Positions 7,908-14,858 are shown, counted from the first letter of the stretch. The stretch is 32,482 bases of DNA from Candidatus Moraniibacteriota bacterium (GCA_027008775.1 JALVDV010000005.1:67300-99781); one strand, 5' to 3'. Translations and numbers: made by a program. Notes: generated by a model not told the origin, from the sequence alone.

Positions 7908-8297
7908 ATGAGATTCTTATATATGAAAGAAAATAAAAACAAAATGAGAGCGTTGGTTATGACTTCCTTTTTGGTTTTGTCGCTTTTTTTGTTGCCTGTT
8001 TTTTCTAGGGCTCAATTCGTGGAAGAACCGGAGGTTCAGGAGCCGGCCAATTCGGTGGCCGTAGCCAGCCACAATCAGGTTAATAAAGTTTTTGACTTGT
8101 TAATTATTTTTTCCGCTTTGATTTTTGTGGTTAGTGTGATGGGTTTTATTATCGGTTTTATTAAACTGGTAATTTCCGAGGGTGATGAAAAGGAGATAGA
8201 GGAAGCTAATAATATTTTAGTTCTATCCGGTTGGGTGTTCGGTGCTTCAATTGCCATTTATCTTCTTGTCAATGTTATTAAATTTTTTGTTTACTAA
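7908..8297 (+). CDS. Two-helix T4SS-pilin-like membrane protein (divergent)
   Basis: A 129-residue protein with a signal peptide ending near 'SRA-Q' and two membrane helices (about 60-86 and 103-127) separated by an acidic 'SEGDEKEIEEANNI' rather than the usual basic or glycine link, so it is the most divergent member here. It opens the plus-strand arm of the pilin cluster and the next gene begins 7 bases later. The start is uncertain. ATG 7908 lies 2 bases after GAGGT and 4 bases after the predicted transcription start. ATG 7923 ('MKENKNKMRAL') gives a more normal signal peptide and a leader of about 19 bases. Confidence 0.68.
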   Translation: MRFLYMKENKNKMRALVMTSFLVLSLFLLPVFSRAQFVEEPEVQEPANSVAVASHNQVNKVFDLLIIFSALIFVVSVMGFIIGFIKLVISEGDEKEIEEANNILVLSGWVFGASIAIYLLVNVIKFFVY

Positions 8298-8304
8298 GAT
8301 TGTT

Positions 8305-8757
8305 ATGAAAAAGTTTTTTGTTTTTCTATTATTGGTTTTCGGGATTGGTTTATTGCTCAGCGGAGTTTTTTGGGTGCAGGCTCAAGGTTGGACAGAGGGG
8401 CAAGAAGTCGTTAGTGGCGCCAACACCGGTCTTTCCGAACTAACTCCTTTGGAATTAATCCTGAATATTCTCTATTGGCTTTTAAGTTTGATTTTCTTGT
8501 TAACCATTTTGGCTTTCGTTGCTTCCGGAGTGATGTTTATAATGTCCTTCAATAACAGCAATATGATAGAGAGGGCAAAGGAGTGGATTACTTATGCGAT
8601 AATCGGACTGGTTGTCAGTGTTTTGGGTTTTGCTATTGTAACAACTATTTCCAAGGTGTTGATCGGCGAACAACCAAGCAATAATCAGTGGCAGAATAGG
8701 CGACCGGTAATAAACGGAAATCCCGGTAATGTTTGGAATGAATGGCCGGGGCTCTAA
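8305..8757 (+). CDS. T4SS-pilin-like (TrbC/VirB2-like) two-helix membrane protein
   Basis: The track starts at 8242 inside the previous gene; the ATG at 8305 gives a proper signal peptide ('MKKFFVFLLLVFGIGLLLSG', cleavage near 'AQG') and a 150-residue protein. Two helices follow (about 53-78 and 93-115) around 'SFNNSNMIERAKEWITYA', very like the minus-strand 5447-5836 product. A short hydrophilic N/P/G tail follows. The start is 7 bases after the upstream stop, so the genes are co-transcribed. The ORF ends with tandem stops TAA TGA. Confidence 0.8.
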   Translation: MKKFFVFLLLVFGIGLLLSGVFWVQAQGWTEGQEVVSGANTGLSELTPLELILNILYWLLSLIFLLTILAFVASGVMFIMSFNNSNMIERAKEWITYAIIGLVVSVLGFAIVTTISKVLIGEQPSNNQWQNRRPVINGNPGNVWNEWPGL

Positions 8758-8829
8758 TGATTTTAAAAGAGTGTTTTAGTAATATCGTTTGGCAAATTTA
8801 TTTTTATTTTTGTTTTTGATAAATATTTT

Positions 8830-9567
8830 ATGGGGTTGTTAAGTTTTAAAAAATTTACCTATTTGTTTATTTTTGGCTTGCTGGCAGTTTTGCCTTTTTT
8901 TGCTTTGGCGCAGAGCCAAACAGGCAGTGGTTCCAATATACCTTCCATTGGGAATAGTGCGTCTTCGGGTAATTCCTCCCAAACCGGTAACAATGTCGGG
9001 CAAACGAATGCTACCGGTTCTCAGAGCGGCAATCAATTGTCCGGGCAAGGAATTGTTATCCCCAGTGGAACCGGTTTGCCGGAGGGAACAGTGAAGTCGG
9101 TTTTATCCCGCGTTTTAAATTGGTTGTTAATGATTTTTATTGTGATTGCCACTATTAGTTTTGTTGTGACCGGTTTGCAATTTATTTTTTCTTTTGGCGG
9201 TTCTACCGGCGCCGAAACCCAAGCTAAGAAGAACTTTGTTTATACAATTATTGCCATTTTTATAGTAGGCGGAGCCTTGATAATATTAAATGCAATTTTG
9301 TATCTTTTAGGAAACGGTGGAACCGGTACGGCCGGGAACAATAACACTACGCAAACCAACCCTGTCCAACAAAATAATCCTACCAATACCCCCGGCTCCT
9401 CCGGTAACGCTCAGTCACCTTCTCCGGGAGGAACAAATGGAAATACAGGTAGTGGTAGCGGTAATGGTGGTAGTGGTAGCGGTTCCGGTGGCGCTCCTGG
9501 GTCAACTCCGCCCGGTTCTAATGGTCCAACCTATCCGCCCAACACGCATGGTCCTTGGTGGTTGTAA
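8830..9567 (+). CDS. T4SS-pilin-like protein with low-complexity S/G/N/T flanks
   Basis: A 245-residue protein with a signal peptide ('LLAVLPFFALAQ'), a Ser/Gly/Asn/Gln/Thr-rich segment (about 28-75), two membrane helices (about 96-121 and 136-160) joined by 'SFGGSTGAETQAKKNFVYT', and a second long N/T/G/S/P-rich tail (about 163-245) ending 'GPWWL'. The core is of the T4SS_pilin kind. The extended disordered flanks probably lie outside the membrane and may be glycosylated or act as stalks; that is inference. It closes the plus-strand pilin unit, 72 bases after the previous gene, and is followed by a terminator. Confidence 0.75.
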   Translation: MGLLSFKKFTYLFIFGLLAVLPFFALAQSQTGSGSNIPSIGNSASSGNSSQTGNNVGQTNATGSQSGNQLSGQGIVIPSGTGLPEGTVKSVLSRVLNWLLMIFIVIATISFVVTGLQFIFSFGGSTGAETQAKKNFVYTIIAIFIVGGALIILNAILYLLGNGGTGTAGNNNTTQTNPVQQNNPTNTPGSSGNAQSPSPGGTNGNTGSGSGNGGSGSGSGGAPGSTPPGSNGPTYPPNTHGPWWL

Positions 9568-9768
9568 TTTTAAATGTTTTTTACAGAAAGAGTGCTTGTC
9601 TGTGTAAACAAAAATAGGCTTTTGAAACCAACTGCTCTGTAGCTAAAACCGGCTTTTGTTAGTCGGTTTTTTGGTGGTAACGGGCTTGGTGGTTGCGAAG
9701 TTGACAGTCGCAAGGTTGAAGTGATGATTGTTAGTTTATTTTATTGGTTTGTTTAACCGAGTTTACGG
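9568..9768. other. Intergenic region after the pilin operon
   Basis: No ORF with a ribosome binding site. It contains the operon terminator (9645-9672), a small TTGCGA/TCGCAA hairpin (9693-9713) and then AT-rich sequence leading to the tRNA-Trp promoter. Confidence 0.5.
9645..9672 (+). terminator. Terminator of the plus-strand pilin operon
   Basis: Stem AAAACCGGC / GTCGGTTTT (one G-U pair), 8-base loop, then continuing T residues. Confidence 0.75.
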
Positions 9769-9796
9769 TGGACTTTTTTATTAAATGTGTTAGAAT
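9769..9796 (+). promoter_or_regulatory. Promoter of the tRNA-Trp transcript
   Basis: TGGACT, 16 bases, TAGAAT with extended TGt. The expected start is near 9803, leaving a leader of about 88 bases before the tRNA. Confidence 0.55.
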
Positions 9797-9802
9797 GCGA
9801 AA

Positions 9803-9890
9803 GCCCGGAACTCACCTAAGGTTTTCCCTTTTCAATATATAGTCAAGTAAAGAGCCTGGGAAAACAACCCTGAATGAGTTATTAAATAGA
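9803..9890 (+). ncRNA. Foldable leader RNA ahead of tRNA-Trp
   Basis: Between the promoter and the tRNA are two nested pairings. GTTTTCCC (9821-9828) pairs with GGGAAAAC (9858-9865), and AACTCA (9809-9814) pairs with TGAGTT (9875-9880). CCCG at 9804-9807 could also pair with CGGG of the tRNA acceptor strand. No ORF is present. It may only be a processed precursor leader or a separate small RNA. Confidence 0.4.
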
Positions 9891-9961
9891 GCGGGTGTCG
9901 GTTAATGGTAAACCACAGGTCTCCAAAACCTGAACTGTAGGTTCGATTCCTACCACCCGTG
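9891..9961 (+). tRNA. tRNA-Trp (anticodon CCA)
   Basis: A complete cloverleaf can be drawn: acceptor GCGGGTG/CACCCGT (first pair G-U), D stem GGTT/AACC, anticodon stem CAGGT/ACCTG with loop CTCCAAA (anticodon CCA at 9923-9925), and T arm GTAGG-TTCGATT-CCTAC. The discriminator is G, as in bacterial tRNA-Trp, and the 3' CCA is not encoded (CAA follows). Only UGG is read, consistent with TGA acting as a stop. It lies next to the secE-nusG-ribosomal gene block, where tRNA-Trp is common in bacteria, but here it faces the operon (convergent). Confidence 0.95.
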
Positions 9962-9995
9962 CAAATTTTAAAAACTCGTTGCAAGTTTACAAAAA

Positions 9996-10014
9996 ACCCG
10001 GCCAAGCGCCGGGT
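9996..10014 (-). terminator. Bidirectional terminator between tRNA-Trp and rpmG
   Basis: Stem ACCCGGC / GCCGGGT with a 5-base loop. On the minus strand it is followed by T6, so it ends the secE-rpmG operon. On the plus strand CTTTATTTTATTTTTT follows, so it can also end the tRNA transcript. Confidence 0.85.
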
Positions 10015-10021
10015 CTTTATT

Positions 10022-10183
10022 TTATTTTTTCATCTCCTTATGGAGAGTATGTTTGCGACATTTTTTGCAAAATTTTTTCAACTCCAGCTTGTGCTCCCTG
10101 AGTTTTTTCTTGTTTTTGTGGGAATAATAATTGATGTTTCCGCAAACCTCGCATTTAAGTTTGATAAGATTATCTTGTGACAT
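10022..10183 (-). CDS. rpmG: 50S ribosomal protein L33
   Basis: A 53-residue ORF too short for the track. It begins '[20 protein letters not shown]' and contains the CxxC (CEVC) and CxxC (CKKC) zinc ribbon of the zinc-binding form of L33, plus the usual '[19 protein letters not shown]' ending. L33 is a small protein of the large ribosomal subunit near the E site. It starts 9 bases after the rplA stop, so it is the last gene of the operon. In many bacteria rpmG stands before secE; here it has been moved to the 3' end. A terminator follows directly. Confidence 0.93.
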   Translation of the reverse strand: MSQDNLIKLKCEVCGNINYYSHKNKKKLREHKLELKKFCKKCRKHTLHKEMKK

Positions 10184-10192
10184 ATCCGTAGT

Positions 10193-10873
10193 TTACAGTT
10201 TAATTTTTATCCCCGGTCCCATGGTGGTGCTGATTGTGATTGACTTTATCAGCTGTCCTTTGACTTTGGCCGGTTTGTTTTTTTGAACAGCCTCAATTAA
10301 AACTTTTAAATTTTCCAACAACTTTTCCGGCGTAAATGAACGCCGACCGATAATTTGGTGGATATTTCCTCCCTTGTCGGTTTTAAGCTCGGCTTTCCCC
10401 TTTTTAATTTCGGCAATCATTTCCGCTATTTTTGTCCCGACTGTGCCGGCTTTGGGGTTGGGCATTAAACCACGAGGACCGAGAATTTTGGCAATCTTTG
10501 AAAGTTTAGGCATCATTTCCGGAGTGGCAACGACGACATCAAAGTCAATTTTTTTATCTTTGGCAATTTTTTCTATCAATTTTTCATCTCCGATTATATC
10601 AGCGCCCGCTTTTTTAGCTTCGTCAACTTGGGTTTCGGTGAAAGCGACTATTTTTTGCGCCTTGGCGCCGGTGCCGTGGGGCAAGCTGACAAACCCTCTA
10701 ATGTGTTGATCCGTTTTACGTGGGTCAATGTTCAAATGCAGATGAACCTCCACCGATTCATCAAACTTGACCGGAGGAAGTTGGTTGATGATCTCCAGCG
10801 CTTCTTCTGGAGTATACTTCTTTGTTTTCTCAATTTTTTCTATTGCTGCGCGATATCTTTTACTTTTTTTCAT
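10193..10873 (-). CDS. rplA: 50S ribosomal protein L1
   Basis: A 226-residue L1 protein of normal length, with the signature region 'GPRGLMPNPKAGTVG' and the usual 'AGADIIGDEKLIEKI' and 'SFTPEKLLENL' segments. L1 binds 23S rRNA in the mobile L1 stalk and helps release deacylated tRNA. In many bacteria it also represses its own operon by binding the mRNA; a hairpin between rplK and rplA could be such a site. It follows rplK by 81 bases and precedes rpmG by 9. No rplJ-rplL follows, unlike the classical beta operon. Confidence 0.97.
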   Translation of the reverse strand: MKKSKRYRAAIEKIEKTKKYTPEEALEIINQLPPVKFDESVEVHLHLNIDPRKTDQHIRGFVSLPHGTGAKAQKIVAFTETQVDEAKKAGADIIGDEKLIEKIAKDKKIDFDVVVATPEMMPKLSKIAKILGPRGLMPNPKAGTVGTKIAEMIAEIKKGKAELKTDKGGNIHQIIGRRSFTPEKLLENLKVLIEAVQKNKPAKVKGQLIKSITISTTMGPGIKIKL

Positions 10874-10884
10874 AATATTGTTTG

Positions 10885-10930
10885 GTGGTAATGACGAGAA
10901 TTGTCCGTTTTAACTTTAATTCTCTCCCAC
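10885..10930 (-). promoter_or_regulatory. Hairpin in the rplK-rplA gap, possible L1 autoregulatory site
   Basis: On the minus-strand mRNA GAGAATT pairs perfectly with AATTCTC around a 15-base loop, and an outer GTGG/CCAC pair closes an asymmetric internal loop, about 12 bases before the rplA start. L1 recognises helices with an asymmetric internal loop; the identification is inference. Confidence 0.35.
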
Positions 10931-10954
10931 TTTTAATTATTATTTGATAAAAAT

Positions 10955-11368
10955 TTAGTCTTCAACTTTGATTCCCATGGAACGGGCGGTGCCGGCGATG
11001 ATTTTTACAGCCTGCTCCTTGTCGTAGGCGTTAAGATCATTTTTTTTCTTTTCCACTATTTCCTCCAATTGGGCTCTTGTAACAGTGCCAACCTTGTTGG
11101 TAAGTGGATTGTCAGAGCCTTTTTTAATGCCGGCGGCTTTTTTTAACAATTCGGAAGCCGGCGGTGATTTTAGGATGAAGCTAAAACTACGATCATCATT
11201 AACCGTAATCTCAACCGGGATTACTTCACCCATCATTTCCTTCGTTTTTTCGTTGAACTGGTTACAGAAATCTTGAATATTGATTCCGTGTTGACCAAGA
11301 GCCGGTCCCACCGGCGGAGCCGGATTAGCTTGCCCGGCTTTAATTTGTAATTTTATAACAGTTGCCAT
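10955..11368 (-). CDS. rplK: 50S ribosomal protein L11
   Basis: A 137-residue L11 of standard length. The N-terminal domain carries '[26 protein letters not shown]', the canonical factor-interacting segment with its prolines. The C-terminal rRNA-binding domain ends '[15 protein letters not shown]' (consensus G-T-A-x-S-M-G). L11 forms the base of the GTPase-associated centre. It stands third in the operon; the 175-base gap to nusG is unusually long and contains a dispersed repeat. Confidence 0.97.
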   Translation of the reverse strand: MATVIKLQIKAGQANPAPPVGPALGQHGINIQDFCNQFNEKTKEMMGEVIPVEITVNDDRSFSFILKSPPASELLKKAAGIKKGSDNPLTNKVGTVTRAQLEEIVEKKKNDLNAYDKEQAVKIIAGTARSMGIKVED

Positions 11369-11376
11369 TTTGTTGG

Positions 11377-11543
11377 TTATCAGTTATCAGTTATCGGTTT
11401 ACAGTGATTGATAATTGATGACTGATTTTATTGTGTTAGTGATTACTTATTTTAGTTATCAGTTTAATGGTTTATAACCGTGAACCGTACCTGCCCCACG
11501 AGGCCTTGGCGAAATGGGGAACCGTGAATTAGGAACTGGGATT
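11377..11543. repeat. Repeat-filled nusG-rplK spacer with one copy of a dispersed palindromic element
   Basis: The spacer contains 7-bp tandem repeats (TTATCAG, three copies from 11384) and, at about 11478-11541 in minus orientation, an element with core TTCCCCA(T)TTCGCCAAGG and (C)TCGTGGGGCAGG flanked by GTTCACGG motifs. The same element occurs twice inside ileS (see 23961 and 24312). It separates two co-directional housekeeping genes without a visible promoter or terminator. Confidence 0.75.
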
Positions 11544-12089
11544 CTAGCTTTTTTTAACTTGCAAAAAATCCAGTTCCACCGGAGTTTCTCGCCCAAATAT
11601 ATCCACCAGAGCTTTTATTCGGCCTCGGTTTTGATCCACTTCCTGAACTTTGCCCTCAAAATTTTTGAAAGGGCCATCAACAATTTTTACCAAATCCCCA
11701 ACTTTAACATCCATAGCGTACTTGGGCGCCTCTTCACCCATTTTCTTTTTAATGCCTAACATCTCGTCCTTGTTGACCGGTGTTGGAGTGGTGTCCACTC
11801 CGATAAAACCGGTAACATTGGGGGTGTTTCTGACTACATACCAGGAATCATCGGTAACAATCATTTCCACCAAAACATAGCCGGGAAAAATTCTTTCTTC
11901 TACGGAATATCTCTTGCCATTCTTAATTTTAATCTTCTTTTCTTTGGGAACAACCACGTCAAAAATCTTGTCTTCCATATGCATTGATTTGATTCTTTGA
12001 CGAAGATTGCGGGCCACATTTTCTTCGTAGCCACTGTAAGTATGGATGACATACCATTGTCGTCCGTAATCGGTTGTTTGTTTTGCCAT
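11544..12089 (-). CDS. nusG: Transcription termination/antitermination protein NusG
   Basis: A 181-residue NusG of normal length. The NGN domain (about 1-115) contains 'QWYVIHTYSGYEENVARNL' and 'FPGYVLVEM', and 'PNVTGFIG'. A C-terminal KOW domain (about 130-178) has 'VGDLVKIVDGPFKNFEGKV' and ends 'TPVELDFLQVKK'. NusG binds RNA polymerase, raises processivity and links transcription to Rho or the ribosome. It follows secE by 65 bases in the normal order. Confidence 0.97.
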   Translation of the reverse strand: MAKQTTDYGRQWYVIHTYSGYEENVARNLRQRIKSMHMEDKIFDVVVPKEKKIKIKNGKRYSVEERIFPGYVLVEMIVTDDSWYVVRNTPNVTGFIGVDTTPTPVNKDEMLGIKKKMGEEAPKYAMDVKVGDLVKIVDGPFKNFEGKVQEVDQNRGRIKALVDIFGRETPVELDFLQVKKS

Positions 12090-12154
12090 ATTTTTGATTG
12101 TTTAAGTGGAAATCAGCGCCAAAAAAGCGACGCTTTAAAAAATTCATCTCGCTT

Positions 12155-12337
12155 TTAACTTATAAATTTGCTGATAAAGCTGGAAAACAACATATCCAGT
12201 AATCCTAAAAACAGAGCCACGGCTACACTGATGACAATAACGGCAATAGTGTAGTTGACCACCTGTTCCTTGCTGGGCCAAGTAACTCTCCGTAACTCCA
12301 AATACGATTCTTTGATGAAGTTAATGAGCTTGTTCAT
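12155..12337 (-). CDS. secE: Preprotein translocase subunit SecE
   Basis: A 60-residue protein with the short bacterial SecE layout: an amphipathic cytoplasmic helix ending in 'YLELRRVTWPSKEQ' (family signature V-x-W-P-x-x-x-E) and one membrane helix 'TIAVIVISVAVALFLGLLDMLF'. SecE clamps SecY in the Sec translocon. It is the first gene of the operon, with a consensus promoter 50 bases upstream. Confidence 0.95.
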   Translation of the reverse strand: MNKLINFIKESYLELRRVTWPSKEQVVNYTIAVIVISVAVALFLGLLDMLFSSFISKFIS

Positions 12338-12386
12338 TTTTCTTGTTTTAAAAAACAGCCTGACGGCGGTTTATGTTTACGGTGTT

Positions 12387-12415
12387 ATTATACTTGTTTT
12401 TTATCGGATTGTCAA
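12387..12415 (-). promoter_or_regulatory. Consensus promoter of secE-nusG-rplK-rplA-rpmG
   Basis: Minus strand: TTGACA, exactly 17 bases, TATAAT, a perfect sigma-70 type promoter. The start is expected near 12380, giving a leader of about 43 bases. Confidence 0.88.
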
Positions 12416-12451
12416 ATTAAAAGTGCTGAACTTGATTTTAGAAAATTGCTT

Positions 12452-13354
12452 TTAGAGGAGCTTTTTCTTTTTGAGAATAAAAATGGAAAGAGAAACCGTG
12501 CTGAGAAAAAAGAAAATCATCAGGGCTAAAATAACTTTAAAAGCCGTTTCTGAGTTTTCCAAACCGTTTTTGATGTTCATTCCATATAATCCGGTAATTA
12601 ATGTTAGGATTGAGATTATCAAAACAACCACGGTGGCGAATAGATCTATTTTCACTACAGCCGTTCTTCTTTGACTGAATTTCAAATCTATAAATTCGTG
12701 AACATCTTCCAGATACTCCTCCAGTTTGAAAATTTGTCCGGATTGGTCTTCAATTTGCTCCAAAAAATTTTCCAGGATTGATTCCGCCTCTCCACTGTTG
12801 TTGTATTTTCCTTCCACCAGGACCAACTCGGTAAAATCATCCTCTTCATCCAAAACTTCTTTAATAGCGGAAATAATTTCCTGCAGTCTTATTTTTAAAC
12901 GAGAAATTTTTTTTCTTAGGAAAAGCAATTCTTCCAATTTTTCTTCGGAAAAATTTTTTTTAATCGCCCCGACGGTATTTTCCACCCTGCTTTTCATTTT
13001 TTCTATTTTTGCCTGCATTTGGGCAACCTTTTGGTCAAGTATGTTTTCCAAAACGGATAAATAAAATTGTTCCGTTTTTTTGTTTTTTATCTTTTCTTGA
13101 ATTCTCTGGATTGTTTGATTTAACTTTTTTTCATTTTCGCCAAATAAATAAGCTTTGTCTTTTGTGAGAATAGCTTTGATGGAGCCAAAATTAACTATTA
13201 AGCAATTTTTTCTGGGAAGAATAGTTACCACCTGCAAAGGAGAAAAAATGGGGCGCAGGTCGCGAATATTCAAATCAAAAAGAGAGACAAAATAATTTTT
13301 GTCTTTGTTGATTCGCTGAATTTTTCCGTTTTTATCTATGGAAAAGGTTTTCAT
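12452..13354 (-). CDS. CorA-like divalent cation (Mg2+) transporter
   Basis: A 300-residue protein with the CorA layout: an N-terminal soluble alpha/beta domain, a long charged helical region (about 110-235, including 'LRKKISRLKIRLQEIISAIKE' and 'EEYLEDVHEFIDL') and two C-terminal membrane helices (about 238-258 and 272-293). The first helix ends with 'GLYGMN', which contains the YGMN selectivity signature of the family. CorA forms homopentameric channels for Mg2+ or Co2+. The loop after GMN ('IKNGLENSE') departs from the usual MPE form. It lies 49 bases after the engB stop and is probably co-transcribed with it; no terminator is obvious after it. Confidence 0.85.
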   Translation of the reverse strand: MKTFSIDKNGKIQRINKDKNYFVSLFDLNIRDLRPIFSPLQVVTILPRKNCLIVNFGSIKAILTKDKAYLFGENEKKLNQTIQRIQEKIKNKKTEQFYLSVLENILDQKVAQMQAKIEKMKSRVENTVGAIKKNFSEEKLEELLFLRKKISRLKIRLQEIISAIKEVLDEEDDFTELVLVEGKYNNSGEAESILENFLEQIEDQSGQIFKLEEYLEDVHEFIDLKFSQRRTAVVKIDLFATVVVLIISILTLITGLYGMNIKNGLENSETAFKVILALMIFFFLSTVSLSIFILKKKKLL

Positions 13355-13403
13355 TCTCTGTTGTTTAATTACTCCAGTCGGAAGTTATTATAAACGGTTT
13401 GTT

Positions 13404-13991
13404 TTATTTGGCAAATATTGTTTCCAATAATTTTGGCACGCCCCGACCGGTTTTGGCGCTAACGGGAATAATTTTTTTCTCCTCTTTTAATTCTTGTTTG
13501 ATAATTTTTAGGTTTTGGTAAAGTTTCTTTTGACTGAGTTTGTCAATTTTATTAACGGCGATTAGAAAGTCATAATTGTATTTGGGGGCATATTCTTGCA
13601 AAACAGCCATCATTTCTCGGTCAAATTCTTTTAATCCGGCTTTGACATCAATTATCAGGATTACTTTGTTAATTTTCGGCTCTCCGCTAATAAAATACCA
13701 AAGAATCATTTTACGCATCTTTTCTCTTTGTTTTTGGGACATTTTAGCAAAACCGTAGCCGGGCAAATCAACAAAGTATATTTTTTTATTAACCAAGAAA
13801 AAATTTATCTCCTTGGTTTTGCCGGGCTGGGCCGAAGTTTTAACCAAATTTTTTTGTCCCAATAATTTGTTTATCAAGCTTGACTTGCCGACATTGGAGC
13901 GACCAATAAAAGCAAACTGTGGTCGTTTGCTTTTCAGAATGGGGTCGGTCCCGGTGATGCCTTTGATAAATTTTACTTCTTTGATTTCCAT
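13404..13991 (-). CDS. engB: Ribosome biogenesis GTP-binding protein EngB/YsxC
   Basis: The track begins at a TTG; the ATG at 13991 gives the usual EngB start ('MEIKEVKFIKGITG') and a 195-residue protein. G motifs are intact: G1 'GRSNVGKSS', G2 region 'TSAQPGKTKEIN', G3 'DLPGYGFA', G4 'NKID' (TKAD or TKxD in most homologues), G5 'SAKTGRG'. EngB is a TRAFAC GTPase needed for late 50S assembly. The promoter with perfect TATAAT lies about 100 bases upstream; no clear Shine-Dalgarno. Confidence 0.95.
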   Translation of the reverse strand: MEIKEVKFIKGITGTDPILKSKRPQFAFIGRSNVGKSSLINKLLGQKNLVKTSAQPGKTKEINFFLVNKKIYFVDLPGYGFAKMSQKQREKMRKMILWYFISGEPKINKVILIIDVKAGLKEFDREMMAVLQEYAPKYNYDFLIAVNKIDKLSQKKLYQNLKIIKQELKEEKKIIPVSAKTGRGVPKLLETIFAK

Positions 13992-14093
13992 TATTAAAAG
14001 AATAATTGAAAAAATTTTCTGTATCAAATAAACAACCCCACTATTTTATCCTTTATGTCAATTTTGGCAGGGTTATTTTTAACCTTGTTGTCA

Positions 14094-14122
14094 ATTATAG
14101 CAGGGTTGTTTTGGTTTGTCAG
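14094..14122 (-). promoter_or_regulatory. engB promoter
   Basis: Minus strand: CTGACA, 17 bases, TATAAT with extended TGc. Confidence 0.78.
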
Positions 14123-14135
14123 TTAATTTTAAAGT

Positions 14136-14154
14136 GTTAATTGAGCTAATTAAC
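14136..14154. promoter_or_regulatory. Operator-like palindrome upstream of the PerR-like gene
   Basis: GTTAATT-GAGCT-AATTAAC, perfect 7-bp arms, directly before a TATAAT at 14157-14162. Candidate autoregulatory site; binding is inferred only from position and symmetry. Confidence 0.4.
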
Positions 14155-14240
14155 TGTATAATCACTGAATTACGGTATTATTTTTAATGCTTTATTAAGA
14201 AAGCTTTTGGTGTCATTTTAAATAATTTAATGCCGGAGGT

Positions 14241-14269
14241 TTGACAAATAATTTTTATTAGGATAGAAT
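14241..14269 (+). promoter_or_regulatory. Promoter of the PerR-like gene
   Basis: TTGACA, 17 bases, TAGAAT. The expected start near 14276 leaves a leader of about 40 bases. Confidence 0.75.
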
Positions 14270-14314
14270 ATTAAATAGGAATTATTATTATTTAGAAGTT
14301 ATTTACTGTCGGAA

Positions 14315-14719
14315 ATGAAACGAATGACAAATCAGAAAAAATTAGTGCTTGATTTTCTGCGTCGGGATACTTCCCACCCTACGGCGGAAGCAGTCTGGGA
14401 AAACGTTAAAAAACAGTTGCCACAAATTAGCCGAGCGACTGTCTATCGTATTTTGGATAATTTTCAAAAAGAGGGTGTGATTAGGGTGTTGGAAACTAAG
14501 CCAACCAGATTTGACGGACAAATTGAACCTCACCAACATTTTATTTGCAATAATTGTGGGAAGATTTTTGATTTAAAAGAAGAAAAAGTTTGTCGGTGTT
14601 TGAGAGATGGCAGTAATATGGTTAGTGTGGGAAAAGTTCATTCTTTTAATGTTAATTTTTACGGTTTATGTCAAAACTGTCAGACCGAGTCGGATGATAA
14701 TTTAAATAATAAACTGTAA
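14315..14719 (+). CDS. Fur-family metalloregulator, PerR-like
   Basis: A 134-residue Fur-superfamily repressor. The winged-helix domain holds 'HPTAEAVWENV' and 'ISRATVYRILDNFQKEG'. The dimerisation domain has two zinc CxxC pairs (C78/C81 and C118/C121). Residues at the PerR regulatory site are present: H21, D67 in 'RFDG', H73 and H75 in 'PHQHF', and D86 in 'KIFD'. PerR has Asp at the last position where Fur usually has Glu, so peroxide sensing is more likely than pure iron sensing. The peroxiredoxin gene 184 bases downstream supports this. ATG 14324 is an alternative start. The exact subclass is inference. Confidence 0.85.
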   Translation: MKRMTNQKKLVLDFLRRDTSHPTAEAVWENVKKQLPQISRATVYRILDNFQKEGVIRVLETKPTRFDGQIEPHQHFICNNCGKIFDLKEEKVCRCLRDGSNMVSVGKVHSFNVNFYGLCQNCQTESDDNLNNKL

Positions 14720-14793
14720 AAGGACAAATCAGAAAAATAATTAATTAAAAAATAAATAAATGAAAATTTATACTAGAAAGCGAGGTGATATTT

Positions 14794-14835
14794 ATGGCTT
14801 GTAAATCAAAAGGAAAGAAAAAGAAGAAAAAATAA
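14794..14835 (+). CDS. Candidate 13-residue Lys-rich micro-ORF
   Basis: ATG to TAA encodes MACKSKGKKKKKK. A strong Shine-Dalgarno (GAGGTG, 14782-14787) lies 6 bases before the ATG, better than that of most full-length genes nearby. It sits between the PerR-like regulator and the peroxiredoxin. It could be a true cationic microprotein with one Cys, or a short upstream ORF affecting the downstream gene. The poly-Lys end in an A-rich stretch could also be chance. Confidence 0.4.
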   Translation: MACKSKGKKKKKK

Positions 14836-14858
14836 GTATTTATAACGAAATGGATTTT

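Larger units (their letters stand above)
14028..14314. other. Divergent control region of engB and the PerR-like gene
   Basis: Holds the engB promoter (minus), the PerR-like gene promoter (plus), a palindrome at 14136-14154 and two copies of a 19-base motif, TGTCAATT..GCAGGGTT (14056 and about 14090), one of which overlaps the engB -10. No ORF is supported. Confidence 0.6.

Noticed and set aside
11377-11400. TTATCAG tandem repeats as a CRISPR fragment
   Set aside because: Units are 7 bp without spacers and there are no cas genes.
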